The notes beneath the pieces were generated by a model, which was given only the letters and a program-made list of their open reading frames with translations, made no database searches and was not told where the DNA came from. Below, one piece after another: positions 23,413-34,030 of a DNA stretch of 64,000 bases. Source of the stretch: Symsagittifera roscoffensis (lineage: Eukaryota; Xenacoelomorpha; Acoela; Convolutidae); the NCBI RefSeq assembly GCF_963678635.1, contig NC_087062.1, forward strand, positions 40,285,676 through 40,349,675, written 5' to 3'. The position numbers were made by a program, and so were the translations under genes. Numbering within the stretch: the stretch's first letter is position 1; each line of letters opens with the position of its first letter.

Positions 23413-24286
23413 TTTTTTTCGCCTTCAACGATATATTTGAAGCACCGTAGGTGCGGTTCATGCGCTAGTTTTTACTTCTTATTGCACTTGTTAGAACTTT
23501 TGAGCTGCTTTTTGTCGTGTTCTCGCTAGTGTTTGCGAAGCACAGCTTCGCCTTTATGTCATAATTTTGCTATTATGATCTTGTTAACTGCTTGATTTCA
23601 ATCCATCCCTGCTAATGAAAAAATGACCAAAAATTGTAATTTTTTGTTGCAATAATAATGATGGTCGGAATACTCGTTCCTACTACTGTTATTCTTGTAA
23701 TGTTTAAAATTCCGAAATTTTGCTTTCCAGCTCCTGAGTACCTAATGCTCAGGCGTTTTAATAGCATAAAGTATTTGCAACATTTTTGATCTGAGACGTG
23801 GTTCTATCCTCGGAGATGGAAAATTTAAACAAGCCTCTAAATTTGTATTTTCAATTTAATTATTAATTACTTTTTATTATGCTGTTTTCCGTTTCAATTG
23901 TTCAAAATTCTACAAGATCTGCAGCTTCGTGGTATGCTTTATTGTTGTCAAAATCGTGAATAATTCATCAATGACAGAGCATTCACGCTGTTGGCTCTAA
24001 TGCATTTTTGATTAGATGCACTTCTTTGGGGACACGTTAAATTTTTTGGCATAAAGTAATTCGTTCTCATTTCAAATGCAAGCAGGTGTTTAGTTCAAGC
24101 TCTTCTTTGCAATTGAAGCGTATGAGCAGTCCTACTCTCTACTTAAATGGTGCTTTCCCATTTGTTTGTTATCCACATTGAAAAAAATATTATGTCGTTT
24201 TCCTAAATTAAGCTGTAAAATGTGGCCAAATTGAAAGACTTAAACCCCACTTTAGCTAGAAGTATAGACAGAAAAATTAATTAAGT

Positions 24287-24886
24287 ATGGACTTGAATCG
24301 AAAATCGATGCCTGCGCCTAAATTTGCTCACTCGACGAGAAATAAAACACAGATAGCCGGCGAAAATGAAGCAGAAACGGACGAAAGCGAAGGATTGAGT
24401 GGGCTGCGATATGAACAACTTGGAGAGCTGCGATTACAGAATGCCAATAATCAGAAGCAAACATCAAAATCAGTAGAATTAGCAGAGTTGTCACAGTTTC
24501 AATCAGTTCTGAAACGGCATGATCCGGCGAAATCCCCGCGCGATATCCAAGGAAACAAGTTCAATGTTGTGAATAAAGAAGGAAGCTCTCGACATCAGGT
24601 ATCAGAGACTAGCCAGTCGCTTCCAGATAGTCTATCGGAACTGAAGATTCGACATCACGAGAAGACGAAGTTAGTTCCATCTTCTGGAGCAGTAGATGTT
24701 GGAAGTAGTAGTGGAGTGGGATCCAATGGTATGCAGAATGGAGGCGGATTCAGAAGTGGGACTCCGATATCTGGTGTGAATAATATGGCTGCTGTGAGAC
24801 TCCCCTCACTGCAGAAGCAGCCAATCAGCAATGCAAACAAGGTCAATCAAGTCCAAAATAGAGTAGATATTGCTTGTTTAGTGTAG
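24287..24886 (+). CDS. Uncharacterised polar, probably disordered protein
   Basis: A 199-residue open frame rich in Ser, Gln, Asn, Glu and Lys with a Gly/Ser patch (VGSSSGVGSNG), and no domain I recognise. Support for a real gene is its length and base composition in an AT-rich, stop-rich neighbourhood, plus AATAAA at about 25467. It might not end at 24886: a donor-like AGA|GTAGAT or AAG|GTCAAT near its end and a strong acceptor TTTCCTTGCAG at 25500 are both phase 0. The downstream segment (25501-25590) would add about 29 residues beginning PCAVASMQSEV. Splicing is unproven. Confidence 0.5.
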   Translation: MDLNRKSMPAPKFAHSTRNKTQIAGENEAETDESEGLSGLRYEQLGELRLQNANNQKQTSKSVELAELSQFQSVLKRHDPAKSPRDIQGNKFNVVNKEGSSRHQVSETSQSLPDSLSELKIRHHEKTKLVPSSGAVDVGSSSGVGSNGMQNGGGFRSGTPISGVNNMAAVRLPSLQKQPISNANKVNQVQNRVDIACLV

Positions 24887-25500
24887 TTAAAATAGCGAAT
24901 ATTTTGAAAGTTAATAGACATGAAAATGTCGATGATATCATTCGATTCGTTTTCATAAGCACCCAACCTTGCTCTTAAATTAACCTAGCTTTTTTATGGT
25001 GAAATGATTATTTGTGTTCCTCGAAGTAAATCTGTTGTTAAATAGTTTTTGAAAACTTTATGTTTCAGTATTCTCGGTATTCCAGTAGCAATCTATCGAG
25101 CAGCCTCCTCAAAAACTGAACGAAGAAAGCTTCGCCGAAGAAGAATCCTAACTTACTGTTTGAGTGCTATTAGTAGTTAGTAATTTAATGATATTCATTG
25201 ACGAAAGTTTGGCGCTATGATAATTTGAAGCCAGATTTGAATATGATTGAGTGAACTGTCGCGCCGCTGAATGCATGTTCAAGCTATCAGCGTTTTGAAC
25301 TCTGCTCAGCGGAGAAGTTTTTTGTGTTAGTTTCCCAAAATCCTGTTTTATGTCTTCTCTGTTTCAACAGAGAAATAGTTTAATTCCAAAATTATGTGGG
25401 TTATTGCCCTTAAAATACACTTGAACTGTTTTGTAAAGAAGTTATCAATCTATATTTTTGAGCGCAATAAATGACTGAAGTTATTTAATTTCCTTGCAGC

Positions 25501-25590
25501 CATGTGCTGTGGCGTCGATGCAGTCTGAAGTTATTCCTGTCCTGAGGTTTGATCCGACTACTCACCCACGCTTGTCTGGACACATTTTTT
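25501..25590 (+). CDS. Candidate terminal exon (alternative 3' end of the 24287 gene)
   Basis: It starts directly after TTTCCTTGCAG, reads 29 codons in phase 0 and stops at TAA. It lies just after an AATAAA, so it could also be the 5' end of a separate transcript. Weak support. Confidence 0.25.
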
Positions 25591-25710
25591 AACCAGCACA
25601 TTCAAGCACCCCAAAAAACAGTCAGAGATTCGATTAATATAGCATAGCCCTTGCGATTGAAAAGGTTTCAGGGTAAGATATTTTCTAATAGCAGTTATTT
25701 CGATGATTAA

Positions 25711-25753
25711 AGTCTAGATTGTTTTGATTATTTTAATTGGAACAATCTAGACT
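25711..25753. repeat. Perfect 13-base inverted repeat
   Basis: AGTCTAGATTGTT (25711-25723) and its exact complement AACAATCTAGACT (25741-25753) are separated by 17 bases. The site abuts the long foldback that follows and may mark its left end. Confidence 0.6.
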
Positions 25754-26262
25754 GAATTGTGGAATAATTGGCGATACAGCTACATTTCGCTCGTCACATG
25801 ATTCAAAAGAAGCAATTAGATTTAAATCATATGGAATCTGAGAATATGGTTGCTGATGTTTCAACTGGGAATTTGGGAAAAACTAAGTGCATGCGGTTGA
25901 GGAATTAGATGTTTGCGCTTGAGTGAAGGTTTCAACAGTGCGATAAACTTTGAATGTACGTCAAATGATAATGATGCATTATCTATTATATATAAATCTT
26001 TCAATAGCAAATTATCTGCTTTTTATTTGATCATAAAGACTGTTATGATCAAATAATAACAGATGTTTTGCTATTGAAAGATTATAGCATGTTTTAGATC
26101 TTTATACTTTGATGCACATTCTAAGTTTTTTTTGCACTGTGGAAACCTTCACTCAATCGCAAACATCTGATCGCTGACATTTATTTCCCCCAAATTCCTA
26201 GTTAAAGCATCACGAACGAAATGAAGCTGTATCGCAAAATGTTTCATAACTCCTTTGTTCAC
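25752..26262. repeat. Long foldback (inverted repeat) of about 510 bases
   Basis: Nearly the whole segment pairs with itself around a centre at about 26039. The pairs are TTATTTGATCATA with TATGATCAAATAA, AATCTTTCAATAGCAAA with TTGCTATTGAAAGATT, GATGTTTGCGCTTGAGTGAA with TTCACTCAATCGCAAACATC, and GCGATACAGCTACATTTCG with CGAAATGAAGCTGTATCGC. The arms are about 80-90% complementary. It has no coding content. It is either a foldback transposon or an inverted duplication, and a transcript would form a long hairpin. Confidence 0.75.
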
Positions 26263-26269
26263 ATCGTTT

Positions 26270-28150
26270 TTCAAAAAAAATACAAGCCTGGTTGTCAGCA
26301 AACATTTTGAAATTCATTACACCAACCTGTTGCTCCTGCAGTAAACTCATGAGAATTAAACGCTCATTGCATGCTAATGAAAGTGCTTTGGCCTCGTCAC
26401 TTTGGAAAGTGGTTCAGCTGTAATGAACAGCAGTTTGCAGTTCGCTAGCCCCATGAAATATTACCACTATTTTGATATATGAAGAAGCAAATCCGACTAG
26501 TACTTTGTCTAGTATCGCTGTCATCTGCCCAATCACAATCACAATCTGGCATATCAGTGGAATGACCATAATTGAGTTTATGATACTAACTGCCTTTCAA
26601 ATAACGTAAAACTCTTTTTGCTGCAATCCTACACTTGTCTACTTGAAAAATGCGCTATAAATACAAGCGTTGATTCTGGTATGTATTCAACCACATTAAA
26701 TTTAGAAAGTAGCTTTTTGATGAATTTCGCGAAATTTCCAAACAATGACCGTTAAAATTAATTTTTCTACCCAAAAATCAATTAAATTTTGCTGATTCAC
26801 GGATATTGAACCTGCACGAAGTTTTTTGTTCAAAGTTTGAAAAACTTGCTTGTCTCATTAGAATTCTAAATGGTATCATCGACCCAAATACATTATGTCG
26901 TACGCTCATTTTTTTCATCATAAAGACAATAAAGCGAATTGACTTCAGAAAAATCAGTAAGGTATGAGACCAATTTCGCCCTGACTTTTAACCCATTATT
27001 TGACTGAGTTTACTCAAAAAATCATCGCCCCCAATGTCTTGTTGCTCCAAGTTGTTGCAGGAAGTCATTCTCGTCTTTCGGTGTTTTTAGATTTGCAGTT
27101 TTTACGTTAACTTCAAGCTATATGCAGCTGCCAAAATTAGTCTCAATATTGTCATCTTACTGTTTTTTTTAAACTCAACATCTTTGATTTGATTGCAACC
27201 GGTAGCTACATTTCTTGCCTTGTATCTCTCAATTTCGCCCTCGTTATTGTTCTTAACAGTGTATTGCCATTTACCCACAAATAGTTAAATCAGTTTTTTA
27301 TACCAATTTTCAAACATCATGCTTCTCAGAGAATTGTTATCCAAGCAATTTTTTCCAAGCAAGATTATTTGGTGCATCTTTTGCAGTTTTGGGCCAACTC
27401 TCTACGTAAAAGCAGCATCTGCTAGCCAACATTCCTCAAAACTTCGATCATTTCCAAAAAATATATATATTTCAGAATATTTGTTGTTGTCTGATACGCG
27501 CACTGCAGCGTAACTGCACGCTTTCATTGCCTTCGGCATCACTATATTCATTTTTTCCGACTGAGTTATTTTCAGAAACTTTAAAGTTATGTTTTAGGTT
27601 TCTCTCTAAATCCCTCCCGTAATATTCTATTCACTTTTGAAAGGAAACTTAGTTTCGTCTAATGACACATTTCTTCCCTCCAAAAACTCATAATTTCCTT
27701 CAAGTTCTGTCCCATTCATCTAGCCTTTGCTGTTCAAACTATATCCTAAAAAATCCTACAGCCCTTAAACCATTTTTTTTGTTTTGTTGTGAAACACTCA
27801 TACATGTACATGTATGCTTGACAACAAAAATTTTCATTTGTTTCAAATCCTGTTTGCTTACATTGAAAAAAACTTCGTATGGAGTTATATCAATTGCACA
27901 GTGATACGCTCAGTTTTGTAAGTAAAAGGCTGTTTTTAACGCAAAGACCAAAACATTGTTGCCAGCAGTTAGTAGAAGACAACTAGTTATAGACATACAC
28001 TTCCAACGCTCTGTGTGTAAGGTGCAAAATTTCTGTCCGTTTTGTATTATCAAGACAAAACTGCTTAAATTTTCCAAAAAATTGAGTCAGCGCCAAGTCA
28101 AAATTCACCGCTTCCCCGCCCTAGGAAAAATAGCAAGCTTTCAAAAATCC
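26270..28150 (-). mobile_element. Ty1/copia retroelement fossil, internal pol fragment
   Basis: On the minus strand, heavily decayed pol sequence is recognisable in copia order. The C-terminal half of integrase is at about 28000-27650, the start of the reverse transcriptase at about 27290 (an RYKARNVATG-like block, compare RYKARLVAKG), and RNase H at about 26580-26400 (a DWADDSDTRQSTS-like block, compare DWAGDKDDRKSTT). No LTRs or gag are identifiable. It is thoroughly broken, with many breaks, and clearly older than the Gypsy element at 1-8000. Confidence 0.75.
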
Positions 28151-28308
28151 AGTCAGTTTAATTTACCTTGCGGCTCGGGTTAAACACTATCTCTCTCCTC
28201 CTGCCTTATTGTCCTGTCTGACTTTGTTTTTTACCGTCGTTTAAGCAGCACTCTTTCAATTTATGATTGCGCGCTTGCTAGCAGAACTTGGGTTGAGAGG
28301 AGAACCCA

Positions 28309-28524
28309 TTGAGTTATGACCTGGAGGGTTATACTCATAGAGTAATTTCAGATAAAGTACACCGTCTGCTCGTCACGCTATCTTATTTTCGGCCGGATAG
28401 ATTCGTGCAGCTTCTTAGTATAATACCGATCTTAGGCTTACTCTTATATCTCCTAGTCTCAATAGATCTAGTGTATAATGGTTTATGCGAGTTAGTTTCC
28501 AGAAGGAGAACAACTGTATTCTAA
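28309..28524 (+). CDS. Small hydrophobic open frame, doubtful gene
   Basis: 71 residues with one strongly hydrophobic stretch (LLSIIPILGLLLYLLVSIDLVY) that could span a membrane, followed by a basic end (SRRR). A perfect hairpin follows 20 bases after the stop. No homology recognised. Listed because the hairpin makes the unit look deliberate. Confidence 0.2.
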   Translation: MSYDLEGYTHRVISDKVHRLLVTLSYFRPDRFVQLLSIIPILGLLLYLLVSIDLVYNGLCELVSRRRTTVF

Positions 28525-28544
28525 GTTTTATTCAAATTGCTCTG

Positions 28545-28572
28545 GTGCTGAAACTACAAGTAGTTTCAGCAC
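28545..28572. repeat. Perfect 12-base-stem hairpin
   Basis: GTGCTGAAACTA and TAGTTTCAGCAC flank a four-base loop CAAG. It stands just after the small hydrophobic frame at 28309-28524. Confidence 0.7.
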
Positions 28573-29308
28573 TTACAAATAAGTGTAAATGTTAGAAATG
28601 GATTATGATTGGTTAGTTGGGAATATTTTATAGGAATAGAGAATTATATTTATAACCAATTATAAATTCTAGTTTAGAACGGGTTTCACCCATCCGTGGC
28701 TTAGAGAGTTTTTAGTTTTTAAATGTTTAATGTAGTGAAGGGCGGGTGATGAAGTTTCTTTTTGAAGTTGCGAGCATTGACTTCTTGGAGAAAGGAGAAG
28801 TGTGGCTGTTCGTGTTTGACGGAGAAAGATGGTTATGTTCGTATCTCTAGATGGGTCTCGTTGATCGTGGTAGTCTTGGGTGATTGTCAAGATTTCTGAT
28901 CGATGCAATGATGTATCGATTTCGTTAAGTTTAGAGTGAGACTATGTGCAGGGTGAAGTTTGATTTTTCCGTGTGAAGTGCCAAGTGAATAGGATCTGTA
29001 CGTGTAGTCAACATCGAGATGGCCATTGGTCTGGTTCAATGGTTTTCCTTTGCTGCGATGTTGAGTCCATACTGTAAATCCTTTGAGGTAGTGACTTTAG
29101 GCAGCAAATCGAATAGATTTGCCATTCCGAAGTTGGAATGTGATTGGATTGTCGTCTCCTTTGCTGCTCGTCTTTTGGGCTTTACGAAATCTATACATAC
29201 TGCAATTATCGTTCACATATATAATTTCCTTTGTTAGTTTAGTTTTAGTTATGATTTGTTATTAATGGTTATTGCAAAAGCGTTTTTATATTAGTTCAGT
29301 TATTTTTT

Positions 29309-29336
29309 AAGAGTTGCTCACCCTAGAGCAACTCTT
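29309..29336. repeat. Perfect 11-base-stem hairpin
   Basis: AAGAGTTGCTC and GAGCAACTCTT are separated by ACCCTA. The hairpin immediately precedes a tRNA-like GTGTAGCGCGGTGGGTTAGG at about 29366. Confidence 0.7.
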
Positions 29337-29348
29337 GGTAAAAATAGA

Positions 29349-29741
29349 GTGTCGGTCACAAAGCGTGGTGTAGCGCGGTGGGTTAGGCCGGCTATAGAGC
29401 ATGCTCAGGACGTCCCTCTTGTTGGTGAGGCCAGGAATGGGGTATATTTTTATGGTCTCTTTGTGCAGAGTCCCTTTTTGTGTTCAACCTTTTGTTTCGT
29501 TTTTATTACTTGTTTTTCTCTGTTTTATTTTGGCTGTGTCCTTTTCTCAAAAATCGAACCTTTTGGTTTTGTTTTGTCTTTCGACTTTTTTACGTTTTAT
29601 TCGGTTGTGGTAAGACTTGAAAGTGGTCTTCAAAGAATAGTTTATCCAGTTTTAATCTGGTTTGGGTACCGTGGGCTTTTCTTTCTTAGTCATGCTATTA
29701 GTTTGTGGTTTTGTGACGTTAGTAAGCTGCGTTACACATGA
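29349..29741 (+). CDS. Hydrophobic open frame overlapping a tRNA-like head, doubtful
   Basis: 130 residues, Phe/Leu-rich, with no recognisable domain. Its first 25 codons overlap sequence resembling a tRNA-derived SINE head (A-box-like TAGCGCGGTGGGTTAGG). T-rich DNA produces hydrophobic frames by chance, so I rate this more likely a repeat than a gene. Confidence 0.15.
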   Translation: MSVTKRGVARWVRPAIEHAQDVPLVGEARNGVYFYGLFVQSPFLCSTFCFVFITCFSLFYFGCVLFSKIEPFGFVLSFDFFTFYSVVVRLESGLQRIVYPVLIWFGYRGLFFLSHAISLWFCDVSKLRYT

Positions 29742-30129
29742 AACAAGGAGGAAAAAATGCAATTATACGCTCATGAAAGTTAATTTCCAAAAGTTTATTT
29801 TCTCTCTAGGCTTATTTGTTTTTCTTGATATTTAATAGATCATTTTACCATTTTTTGCTGGTGTATGCGAAGTGTAGCTCTTCATCAATGTTCATCAAAG
29901 ATAAATGAATTCTCTTCAACGGCCAGATCTCTTGTTGGGTTGAACTAGCTTGATAGATCATCTCTCCTTGCTTTAACTTAAAAAATATCTTACTTTATGT
30001 TTTGTCAACAGGCTACAAGGTGGGTATAAATGACATACTTGCTTATTTTAATCTAGCATAATTATAATGTTCTGAAAGCCAATCGACTATTTTTCATAGG
30101 AGTTCATTGCAATTTTCAGATCATCGAAA

Positions 30130-31129
30130 ATGGTTGCAAAAATTGCCGTCAAGCCTGCTTTCAAGGGAAAGATCGTAAAGAAGAGGACGAAGAAGTTCAT
30201 GCGACACCAGAGCGATCGATACCCCAGGAAACTGCTGACAGGATGGAGAAAACCCAAGGGAATTGACAACTGTGTGAGGCGAAGATTCAAGGGAAAACCT
30301 CTGATGCCTAACATCGGTTACGGAAGCAACAAGCGAACCAGGTGTGAATTAACATCATTTATCTGTTGGCTTAAGACTCGGTATCCACGCTATTGAGCTT
30401 TCGGAGAGTAATAGCTGTTTTTTTTTGCGATACGTAGATGTGCATAGGTCCTTATTAAATGCCAATCATTTTTCACTTAATTAATACCCGGTTCTGTTTC
30501 TTGTCATTCGCATTTTTTTTGTTGAAGTATGCTTCGCAGACGCATTGCAAAAATTCGGAAGTATGAATACTATATTTTTCGAATAAGATAAAACCTTGAA
30601 TTTAAGAGCGTCCCTTTTTTCATTTTATGATTGAATGCATCTAATTGAGGGCGCCATTTTTGAACCGGGAAGTTTTTCCTTCTAAAAAATACAGTACGTG
30701 TGGTCAGCAGCGGATTTAGGGAGAGGGGGGAGGCACACTCTCCCCTTCAGGAATTCGACGTCCTAAAGGGTCCCCTTTAGTACTATTATAAGTGAGAATT
30801 TGGTCAAAATAGGGTCTTATTAGGGATTTGGAAGAGCTTTGAGAATCAATTTGGTCGACCAAAATAGTTTGCCAAAAGGGAGAGATTCGTCATTGAACAC
30901 CAATGAAGCTAATATGCTAACCAGATTCATATAATCTCTTGTTCGGTGCTTTAGATACATGATGCCTAACAAGTTCTACAAAGTGCGAGTCTTCAACGCC
31001 AAGGAACTGGAACCGCTGATGATGCAGAATCAAAAGTACGCCGTCCAGATTGCGGCCAGGTGTTCAAAGAAGACGAGAAAGGCTATCGAAGAGCGAGCAC
31101 AGCAGATGCAAGTGAAATTGCTCAACTGA
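30130..31129 (+). CDS. RPL32: 60S ribosomal protein eL32 (RPL32), two coding exons
   Basis: Coding exons are 30130-30341 and 30955-31129, joined across a GT-AG intron of 613 bases in phase 2, giving 128 residues. The protein is a structural component of the large ribosomal subunit. It shows [36 protein letters not shown] and [12 protein letters not shown], all near-identical to animal eL32, then [15 protein letters not shown] in exon 2. The N-terminus is slightly longer and the C-terminus shorter than in human (135 residues). The ATG follows TTGCAATTTTCAG by ten bases, so a 5' UTR intron or spliced-leader site is likely. The intron holds a MITE fragment at about 30713-30900. Confidence 0.97.
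30710..30900. mobile_element. MITE fragment inside the eL32 intron
   Basis: It begins GCAGCGGATTTAGGG, followed by a G-rich run, AAAGGGTCCCCTTTAGTACTATTAT and AATTTGGTCGACC. The same order (AAAGGGTCTCCTTTGTACTATTAT, then AATTTGGTTGACC) recurs at 58290-58530, showing one repeat family. (G)CGGATYTAGG ends are common in animal DNA-transposon MITEs. Confidence 0.6.
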
Positions 31130-31286
31130 AGTGAACTCATCTGAATTGAGACTTTGATTTCATGCTATTTTTGTCTTTTCGAAGTCTTTGGGTCTTGAGT
31201 TCCCAACTTGATGAATTTCAAGTTTATCATCATCACGTTTTGCAAAAGTTGAGTAAAAATAATTAGGGATAAAAAAAGTCTCCGAT

Positions 31287-31288
31287 GC

Positions 31289-31341
<53 letters not shown>

Positions 31342-31358
31342 TGTGCGTGTGTGTTTGG
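31287..31358. repeat. GT microsatellite
   Basis: About 30 GT dinucleotides with a few GC and AT interruptions, 160 bases after the eL32 stop codon. Confidence 0.95.
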
Positions 31359-33721
31359 GGGATTTGGAATTTCGAAGTTTTTAATGGAATTTTTTTGGCT
31401 CAACTGGTGGCTGCTTCAATATTGCCAGCTTACTTGCCGTTGTTACCCTTTGGCTAATGTTAAATCGCATATTCGTTTTGTATTGCATAGTTTCTATTGC
31501 GTTATTTTATTGTTCAGACGCTTTGGCAATTTTTTTTGCTGAAATGTTAATTTTCTCATTTTCACTGATTTTCAAAAAATGGCACCAATGAAAGACCGAC
31601 TATTACATTGTATGTCTGCATACTTCCATAGGCTCTAGGAAATTGAGCTTGCGTTACTATGAATGAAGCCTCAATAGCGTCCAGGTCCTTCCCACTTAGT
31701 CTAGTGGTAAAGTGCGTGCCTTGAGATCCTGCATTTTGTTGCGTACCTGCTTTTTGCACAGCACGGACTTTGTTTTGTATAATTTCGTTTTCTTTTTTTG
31801 GTTAGATGGTTTCGGTTTATGTAAAATTGGCTGAGTATTGACATTTGATATCGTTTGAAAGGCATTTTTTTTTGCTTTTGCGTAAGGAATGGGTGGGGCG
31901 TAAAAACTTCGAACTTCCAATTTTATTGCAAAAAAAGTTTTAATGGTGTCAAAGTTGTTCTGGCCTCAACGGGCGTGTACGTGAAGCTCACTGGCTTACT
32001 TGCCCTTCGGTAAGTTTCTTTTAAGTGTTTATTACACAAGCATGCTTGTGTTATAGTATGAAATATCTTTTTTTTCAACCTAAGTCGCAAATAATGTTGC
32101 GGCGCAAATATTGTTGCGATAGAATGTGCTCATTTTAAAGTTTTCATTTTGATCATTAACCGGCTATTAAGTACGGCCAGTGCTAAGGATTTAAACAGGG
32201 TTTTTATTCAACTTTTTTGAGGGTGGATTTAATTTTTTTGTCTGCTGAAGAAATGTCGGCTTTGTTACCGCTTTCTAAGTTTTTTTTCGATGCTTAATTA
32301 ACATTCAATTGGTTTAATTCGTGGCTTCTTTTCTCGAAAAGAACTCAAAACAAAATCAAGACAAATTTAGGAAAACTTTTGATCAGTTTTTTTTGAATAA
32401 TTTTTCTGCGGTATTTTTTTTCTTCGTTAAGTTTGCAATGGAATGTTGCGTTTGCGCTTTATTCTAAAAAAAGAAGCTTTGCTTCGCCTTTATTTGTAAA
32501 ATTTCTAGAAACGCAGGTAATTCAGTTGCAAGATAGTTTTGTTTAAAAATTTTTTTTATCTGAAGTTGTTTTTAGTTTTGATTTGTCAATTCTTCTGCAA
32601 GTGCTGATAGTGAATTTTCAGTTTTGTTTCGCAAATGATGCAAAGCTTCTGTGTTTTTTGTCATTTTAAAAGCAAAAAAAAAATTACTATTTAAAACATT
32701 GAAGATTACTTCTTAATTTTAAGTTGTTTGATTGTTTATTTCAACCATTTGTTCATTCAGTTAGATTTGTATAGAAAGATCCTATAACAGCGAGGCTTTG
32801 AATGCTGCGTCTGCCCTTTCGGGTCTTTAAAATATATTGTAGTTCATGTTTTGATTTTTAAATCTTGTTTAAAAACCCTGCTGAAGAAATGAAGTGAGTT
32901 CATATTTTAATAAAAAAGAAAACTTAATTGTAAATTGTTCTTAAAATAGTTTCTTAAAAATCCTCGCCCTATTCAAAGCACCAAGTGATATGCTTTGCGT
33001 CCATCAATTTAATATTGGAGTCAATTAGCGGTAACTTAGCCTCTCGTCAATATGGAATCATTTTTGAGCTGACAAAATTAGCCACATTTCCTCTTCGCTA
33101 ATGAAAAGCTGAAAATTTTACGCATTTAAACTATACCAAGTTGGCTGCACTAGTCCCATAATCAAACCTCGATTCCTTCATGATTATTAATTACAGATGA
33201 AACGTCTTCTTTGAACTTTTTTGCGATAAAATTTAAAAAACGCATCAAAATCGATTGAAAAAATCCTAATATTTCTTAAAAAAATTATCTTCCCAAAAAT
33301 GTATACTCAACCACTTTCTTCAAAATAATGCAAGTATTCCCTGTTTTTTTTTGTTTTTTAGCTTTAACATAAAAATGAAGTTAAATAAAAACTAGAAAAA
33401 AAAGTTTTCAGATTGCCGGGTGTTTCAGCTTCCGCTAATTCAAATTTATGTTAAGACTGGTATTTAGATGCTGATAGGAACACGCAAAAGCTAGACAAAC
33501 AGTTTTTAATTACAACATAAATTTTCTTAAAATGTGGTTTTTTGCCAAATCCTTGGTTTTGGTTCCGTTACAACAAAATTATGAGCAAAGCGTTCCTGGT
33601 TATTTTGCTGAGATCATCAGAGAAACCCATTTGTTTAATTTTTGAGTTTTACGCCATCTGATGCTCTACAGTAAGTGCACTGATTAATGTTTTGAAATAG
33701 TTTCCCAGTAATGCATTGTTT

Positions 33722-33740
33722 CGCTTGCGATAAGCAAGCG
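33722..33740. repeat. Stem-loop repeat, copy 2 (CGCTTGC...GCAAGCG)
   Basis: Perfect 7-base stem around a five-base loop GATAA, followed by TTATCAAATCGGAA. Same family as 13071 and 34012. Confidence 0.65.
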
Positions 33741-34011
33741 TTATCAAATCGGAAAATGGACTTTTGTTCAGGTTAAAATTGTTTACTAAATCAGTGAAAT
33801 AATTTGGGTTAGTTTCCGCTTATCAAACGTTCTTGAAGACTCATTTAGTGTTGAGGATTATGTTAATTGACGTATTTGCGTTATGCTGAACATCCTTTCA
33901 ACCAAACTTTTGTTATTTGTTAATTCAAAACTTTGTTAACTCACTACTAGTTGCAATACCATGTTAAAATAGTATTGCGAGTAGTGATATGTTGCGGTTT
34001 GCTTTTGCTCA

Positions 34012-34030
34012 CGCTTGCAATTAGCAAGCG
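34012..34030. repeat. Stem-loop repeat, copy 3 (CGCTTGC...GCAAGCG)
   Basis: Perfect 7-base stem with loop AATTA. The loop differs from copy 2 while the stem is unchanged. Confidence 0.65.

Noticed and set aside
30342-30954. snoRNA in the eL32 intron
   Set aside because: Ribosomal-protein introns often host snoRNAs, but I found no paired C/D or H/ACA boxes here; the recognisable content is a MITE fragment.
31285-31542. Open frame starting with a Cys/Val run
   Set aside because: Translation of the GT microsatellite.
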